Positions 60,621 through 64,000 of a DNA stretch of 64,000 nt are shown piece after piece. This DNA comes from SURF-21 sp964510515. Lineage in GTDB: Bacteria; Actinomycetota; Geothermincolia; Geothermincolales; RBG-13-55-18. Made by a program: the position numbers and the translations under genes. The DNA lies in assembly GCA_964510515.1 (NCBI GenBank), contig CAZEAU010000006.1:21643-85642 (forward strand), in the 5' to 3' direction. Position 1 is the first letter of the stretch; each line of letters begins with the position of its first letter. The notes below the pieces were generated by a model, which was not told the origin of the DNA, made no database searches, and was given only the letters and a program-made list of their open reading frames with translations.

Positions 60621-61775
60621 TCAGGCGTAAAGCCCCATGGTGGTGGCGATGATCTCGCGCATGATCTCGTCCGTGCCGCCGCCGATGCGCCCCAGGCGCG
60701 AATCCCTCCACGACCTCTGCACCGCGTACTCCATCATGTAGCCGTAGCCGCCCATGAACTGCATGGCCTCGTCCGCTACCTCGCAGGCCACCTGGGAGCT
60801 GATGAGCTTGACCATGGAGATCTCGCCCGCCGGGAATTCTCCATGGTTGACCTTCCAGGCGCAGGAATAGAGGAAGGCCTCGCAGGCCTCGAGCTTGGTG
60901 GCCAGGTCGGCGATGCGGTGGGCGATAGCCTGGTTCTTGCAGATGGCTTTGCCGAACTGTTCCCGCTCCTTGGTGTACTGTATCGCCTCTTCCAGCACCA
61001 GCTTGGACCCCGCCACGGAGAGGGCGGCGGCGATCAGGCGCTCGCCCTGCAGCTCCCACATGATGTGGTAGAAGCCCTTGCCCTCTTCGCCCAGCAGCGA
61101 ATCGTCGGGGATGAACATGTCCTCGAAGAAAATCTCCGCCGTGTCCGAGGAGCGGCAGCCCACCTTGTCCAGCTTGCGGGACTTGACGAACCCGGGAGTG
61201 TCGCAGTCGACCAGGAAGAGGCTTATGCCCTTGTAGCCCTTGACCTTGTCGGTGCGAGCCACCAGGGTCATGAAATCGGCGCGCCAGCCGTTGGTGATGA
61301 AGGTCTTGTTGCCGTTCACCTTCCAGCCCCCGTCCACCTTCTCGGCGTATGTGGTCAATGAGGCCACGTCTGAGCCGGCGCCGGGCTCGGTGATGCCCAG
61401 GCAGGCTATACTGTCGCCGGCGATCGCGGGCACCAGGTATTTCTGCTTCTGCTCCTCGTTGCCGAACTTGAGGATGGGGGGGGTGGCCATGCCCATCTGT
61501 ACGCCTACGGCCATGCCCAGGCTGCCCGACCCGCAGCGGGTAATCTCCTCCATGAGCACGATCTCGGTGAAGTAATCCCCGCCGCCTCCTCCGTACTCCT
61601 CCGGATAGCGCAGGCCGAGGAAGCCCAGTTCGCCCATGCGCTTGAAGACCCAGTTGGGAAACATCTCCTCCTCTTCCCACTCTTCGGCGTGGGGCGCCAG
61701 CTCTTTTTCCACGAATTCCCGAATACTTTGCCTGAGCATGTCGTGTTCCTCGGTGAAATATGGACTCGCTACCAT
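60621..61775 (-). CDS. Acyl-CoA dehydrogenase
   Basis: The only minus-strand gene, 384 residues. It has the FAD/acyl-CoA signature CLGITEPGAGSDVASLTT, KTFITNGWRADFMTLVART, EREQFGKAICKNQAIAHRIA and the C-terminal FMGGYGYMMEYAVQRSWRDS. Acyl-CoA dehydrogenases introduce the alpha-beta double bond and pass electrons to ETF. In the late motif RIGGGTDEIM a glycine stands where medium-chain enzymes have the catalytic glutamate (YEGT). The base may instead come from another helix, as in isovaleryl-CoA dehydrogenases (GERLIAAAL is a candidate). AAAGGAG on the minus strand selects the start at 61775; the frame extends 18 codons further. Confidence 0.95.
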   Translation of the reverse strand: MVASPYFTEEHDMLRQSIREFVEKELAPHAEEWEEEEMFPNWVFKRMGELGFLGLRYPEEYGGGGGDYFTEIVLMEEITRCGSGSLGMAVGVQMGMATPPILKFGNEEQKQKYLVPAIAGDSIACLGITEPGAGSDVASLTTYAEKVDGGWKVNGNKTFITNGWRADFMTLVARTDKVKGYKGISLFLVDCDTPGFVKSRKLDKVGCRSSDTAEIFFEDMFIPDDSLLGEEGKGFYHIMWELQGERLIAAALSVAGSKLVLEEAIQYTKEREQFGKAICKNQAIAHRIADLATKLEACEAFLYSCAWKVNHGEFPAGEISMVKLISSQVACEVADEAMQFMGGYGYMMEYAVQRSWRDSRLGRIGGGTDEIMREIIATTMGLYA

Positions 61776-61799
61776 CCCAGCTCCTTTCCCCGGACAGAT

Positions 61800-61818
61800 T
61801 GTTAACCTGCACTTAACA
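61800..61818. promoter_or_regulatory. Candidate operator upstream of the acyl-CoA dehydrogenase gene
   Basis: TGTTAA and TTAACA form a 6-bp inverted repeat with a 7-bp centre, 25-43 nt upstream of the dehydrogenase start codon. The size suits a dimeric repressor of the TetR or GntR type, both common for fatty-acid genes. No regulator gene is adjacent. Confidence 0.4.
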
Positions 61819-61949
61819 TTCCGCAACAATAATAGGATAAGAGCAAGCCACTTTCAAGCTCCGGCTCGGGCGGCCGCGCGGAGCGCGCCCGGCTATAATC
61901 GAGCGGCACGGTCGGCGTTTCGCACGGCGGGCGAGGAGGATGAGGGAGC

Positions 61950-62066
61950 ATGCAGTACTTCGAGGATTTCACGCAAGGGGCTTTGCTTGTGAGTCGCGCC
62001 CGCATCATCACCGAAGCGGACAGCGTGCGCGCCGTCACCAAGATCTTCATCTCCCATAAGCCGTAG
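61950..62066 (+). pseudogene. MaoC-like hydratase remnant (38 codons)
   Basis: ATG 61950, preceded by GGAGGATGAGGGAG and further up by a TATAAT (61894-61899), opens a 38-codon frame beginning MQYFEDFTQGALLVSRARII and continuing TEAD. This matches the usual first residues of MaoC-type dehydratases (YFEDFxxGxxxxSxxRxITEAD), after which the sequence turns to RAVTKIFISHKP and stops. The catalytic motif and all the rest are missing. It is best read as the 5' end of a deleted hydratase gene divergent from the acyl-CoA dehydrogenase. The next 160 nt show no gene. Confidence 0.65.
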
Positions 62067-62227
62067 GGGGAAGGGGGGCGGGCGCCGGGAGAGAATCAAA
62101 AACGGCGCGGCGAGGGCCTCGTGCGCGGCGCCGTCGTGGTCTTCATCTTCCGTTAAGGCCGAGGGGGGACCGGAGAGCCCCCGTGCGGGAGCCGGCGCGC
62201 ACCCCGCCTTGCTACAATGAAGAGGAC

Positions 62228-62779
62228 ATGGAGCACGAACCCTTGAGCGCCGCAGACCGGGAGACGGTCGGCAGGCAGCTGGGCCGCCCCGTGCGCGGGG
62301 ACGCCCGGGTCGCCGCCCGCTGCCCGCATGGCGTGGTCGAGGTTGTCGCCAACCCGCCCCTGCTTCCCGACGGCACTCCCTTCCCGACCCTTTTCTGGCT
62401 CACCTGCCCTCTGCTGCGCCGCGGCGTCTCCGGACTGGAGAACGCCCGCTTCCGCCGTGCCCTGCGCGAGCGCATGCAGGAGGAGCCCGCATACGCCCTC
62501 GCCCTGCGGCGGGCGGAGGCGGAGTATGCCGCGCGCAGGGAGGCATGGGCGGAAGAGTTGCAGGCGAAGGAGAGGACGCGGGAGTGCTTCGCGGGCCGTG
62601 CGGGCATCGGGGGGACCGCCTCCGGAGGCTTGAAATGCCTGCACGCGCACCTCGCCCATTATCTGGCCGGAGGGGACAATCCGGTGGGGGCGGAGGTGGC
62701 GCAGGCCCTGCGGGGCATGCAGGAGCGCGAATGTTCAGGGGATTGCGCGCCCTTCACGCGCCGGGGGAGGCGGCGGTGA
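62228..62779 (+). CDS. DUF501 family protein
   Basis: A 183-residue protein of unknown function from a family found mainly in actinobacteria. Characteristic segments are RCPHGVVEVVANPPLLPDGT, FPTLFWLTCPLLRRGVSGLE and GGLKCLHAHLAHYLAGGDNP. The conserved cysteines and histidines (TCP, KCLHAH) could bind metal, but this is a guess. GAAGAGGAC precedes ATG 62228, and a TACAAT (62213-62218) just upstream may be a -10 element. The stop overlaps the next start (GTGA). The pairing with a ppx gene is the usual actinobacterial order. Confidence 0.93.
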   Translation: MEHEPLSAADRETVGRQLGRPVRGDARVAARCPHGVVEVVANPPLLPDGTPFPTLFWLTCPLLRRGVSGLENARFRRALRERMQEEPAYALALRRAEAEYAARREAWAEELQAKERTRECFAGRAGIGGTASGGLKCLHAHLAHYLAGGDNPVGAEVAQALRGMQERECSGDCAPFTRRGRRR

Positions 62780-63729
62780 AGGCGCGTGCGGCGGGGATAG
62801 ACATCGGCACCAATTCCGTCCGCCTGCTCATCGCCGAGGTCGAGGCGGAGGGAGAGGCGGCGAGGGTGCGTACCCTGCACCGCCTGATGAGGATAACCCG
62901 CCTCGGCCAGGGCCTGGAGGAGGGGGGGTACCTGGGAGAGGAGGCCATGCGGCGCACCGCCGCGGTGTTGAGCTCCTACCGCGGGCTCATGCGCGAGGAG
63001 GGCGTGGAGGCCACCAGCGCGGCGGCCACCAGCGCGGCCAGGGACGCGCGCAACGCAGGGGACTTCATGCGCCGGGTGGAGGGCATCCTGGGGGCGCGGC
63101 CGCGCGTGCTCTCGGGCCGGGAGGAGGCGGAGCTCTCTTTCCTCGGCTCCACCTACGACCTGGGGGAGATGTGTCCGCGCGAAGGCCCGCTCCTGGTCAT
63201 GGACATCGGCGGGGGCTCCACCGAGGTCATCGTGGGACGGGGGGGCGATATCCTGGAGATGCTGAGCCTGGACGTGGGCTGCGTGCGCATGAGCGAGAGA
63301 TTCCTCGCGGGCGATCCCCCGCGCCCGGAGGAGATAGGGGAGATGGAGGGCTTTATCCGCCGCAAGCTGGCCCCGCACCTGCCGCGCATGCTGTCCCATT
63401 CCCCACGCCTCTGCATCGGCCTGGCGGGGACGGTGACCACCCTCTCCGGCCTCAACCAGGGCCTGGAGGCATACGAGGGGGAGGCGGTCCACCACTCCTG
63501 GCTGAGCCGCAGCGAGGTGGAGGAGCTCTTCGCCCGCCTGCGCGCGCTCTCCTTGGAGGAGCGGCGGGACTACATGCGCCTGGAGCAGGGCCGGGCGGAC
63601 GTCATCATCGGCGGCACGGCGGTGCTGCTGGCCCTGCTGCGCGCGCTGGACGTCGAGCGCCTGCTGGTGAGCGAAAAGGACATCCTGGACGGGCTGGCCA
63701 TCAGCGCGGCGCGGGTCCTGCCAGGGTGA
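62776..63729 (+). CDS. Ppx/GppA-family exopolyphosphatase
   Basis: A 317-residue phosphatase of the sugar-kinase/Hsp70 fold, which removes terminal phosphate from polyphosphate or (p)ppGpp. Motifs are AGIDIGTNSVRLLIAEV, TRLGQGLEEGG, SGREEAELSFLGS, the phosphate-binding MDIGGGSTEVIVGRGG, and GLAGTVTTLSGLNQGLE. The short form without the C-terminal HD-like domain is usual in actinobacteria. GTG 62776 overlaps the DUF501 stop, implying translational coupling. The following 220 nt hold no gene except the promoter of the tRNA. Confidence 0.94.
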   Translation: MKARAAGIDIGTNSVRLLIAEVEAEGEAARVRTLHRLMRITRLGQGLEEGGYLGEEAMRRTAAVLSSYRGLMREEGVEATSAAATSAARDARNAGDFMRRVEGILGARPRVLSGREEAELSFLGSTYDLGEMCPREGPLLVMDIGGGSTEVIVGRGGDILEMLSLDVGCVRMSERFLAGDPPRPEEIGEMEGFIRRKLAPHLPRMLSHSPRLCIGLAGTVTTLSGLNQGLEAYEGEAVHHSWLSRSEVEELFARLRALSLEERRDYMRLEQGRADVIIGGTAVLLALLRALDVERLLVSEKDILDGLAISAARVLPG

Positions 63730-63876
63730 GGCGCCCCGCTTCTCACCGCCGGGGACGGGAGGCTGCATGCGCGGAGGCGGCCTGCTCTCAGCCCGCATGA
63801 GCCGGCGAGGGGGCGCGATTCCGCCCTTTGTTCGATTCGGCGGGGAAAGGGCGCTCCGCAGGCCCTGAACGCTGCG

Positions 63877-63905
63877 TTGACGCTGAAAAGGGGCGGTGCT
63901 AGCAT
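63877..63905 (+). promoter_or_regulatory. Promoter of the tRNA-Leu gene
   Basis: TTGACG (63877-63882) and TAGCAT (63900-63905) are separated by 17 bp, with TGC directly before the -10 (extended -10). The start would be near 63912, about 40 nt before the tRNA. A perfect GCCCTCGC/GCGAGGGC palindrome (63912-63927) begins at that point. Confidence 0.7.
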
Positions 63906-63951
63906 GAGGTTGCCCTCGCGCGAGGGCCTCATGCCAGGAGGTGCGAAGCGT

Positions 63952-64000
63952 GCCCGGGTGGTGGAACCGGTAGACACAAGGGACTTAAAATCCCTCGGGG
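63952..64000 (+). tRNA. tRNA-Leu (anticodon UAA), 3' end outside window
   Basis: The acceptor strand GCCCGGG (63952-63958) is followed by a D-arm with GTGGAACCGGTAGACAC. The anticodon stem AGGGA/TCCCT holds the loop CTTAAAA, so the anticodon is TAA (63986-63988), reading UUA. The sequence ends after CGGGG, the start of the long variable arm expected in leucine tRNAs. Confidence 0.95.

Noticed and set aside
63912..63927. Perfect 16-bp palindrome before the tRNA as an operator
   Set aside because: It falls where the transcript would start and in GC-rich DNA such palindromes are common; nothing else supports regulation.

Overview
The window is GC-rich, densely coded DNA from what looks like an actinobacterium (inference). 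The main support is gene order. The run tilS-hpt-ftsH-folE-folP-folB-folK-(DUF2520)-panC-panD-(nadA-nadB-nadC)-coaX and the set divIC / DUF501 / ppx-gppA are both actinobacterial arrangements. Two things are unusual for that phylum: a complete V/A-type ATPase operon, and several very large secreted or membrane-anchored repeat proteins. A deep-branching, possibly anaerobic lineage such as the Geothermincolia is a guess, not shown by the sequence. All genes but one (an acyl-CoA dehydrogenase at 60.6-61.8 kb) lie on the + strand.

Layout. 0-0.5 kb: the 3' end of a thiolase gene. 0.5-9.8 kb: a cobalamin riboswitch with an attenuator-type terminator, followed by a late-cobalamin operon (cobU, cobT, cobS, cbiB, cobD, btuF, btuC, btuD, and a cobQ that lacks its glutaminase domain). 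9.9-11 kb: a CapA-like protein. 11.2-25.5 kb: a housekeeping block of tRNA lysidinylation, purine salvage, FtsH protease, folate, pantothenate, NAD and CoA genes. 25.6-34.7 kb: a nine-gene V/A-type ATPase operon (H-I-K-E-C-F-A-B-D) behind a near-consensus promoter. 34.8-36.1 kb: murA.

36.4-56.8 kb is the accessory and cell-surface part. It holds a secreted subtilase with four approximately 102-residue C-terminal repeats, and three consecutive paralogous proteins of about 1000 residues, each an N-terminal membrane anchor followed by dozens of 23- or 26-residue LDP...NxN repeats. An ABC-2 export pair with a consensus promoter, an orphan NarL-type response regulator, and a SpoIID-like protein follow. 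The SpoIID-like protein has a permuted domain order and carries the same approximately 100-residue repeat family as the subtilase. A membrane-anchored propeller-like protein and pyruvate kinase close this section.

56.9-64 kb: an FAD-linked oxidoreductase, a DivIC/FtsB-like division protein, a split MaoC-type hydratase pair, the minus-strand acyl-CoA dehydrogenase, a 38-codon MaoC remnant, DUF501, an exopolyphosphatase, and the first 49 nt of a tRNA-Leu(UAA) behind its own promoter.

The least familiar element is the 39.4-48.6 kb operon of three giant repeat proteins. I cannot assign it to a described family. With the subtilase and SpoIID proteins around it, it suggests a lineage-specific cell-surface system. 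All functional statements rest on motif recognition by eye; no database search was run.
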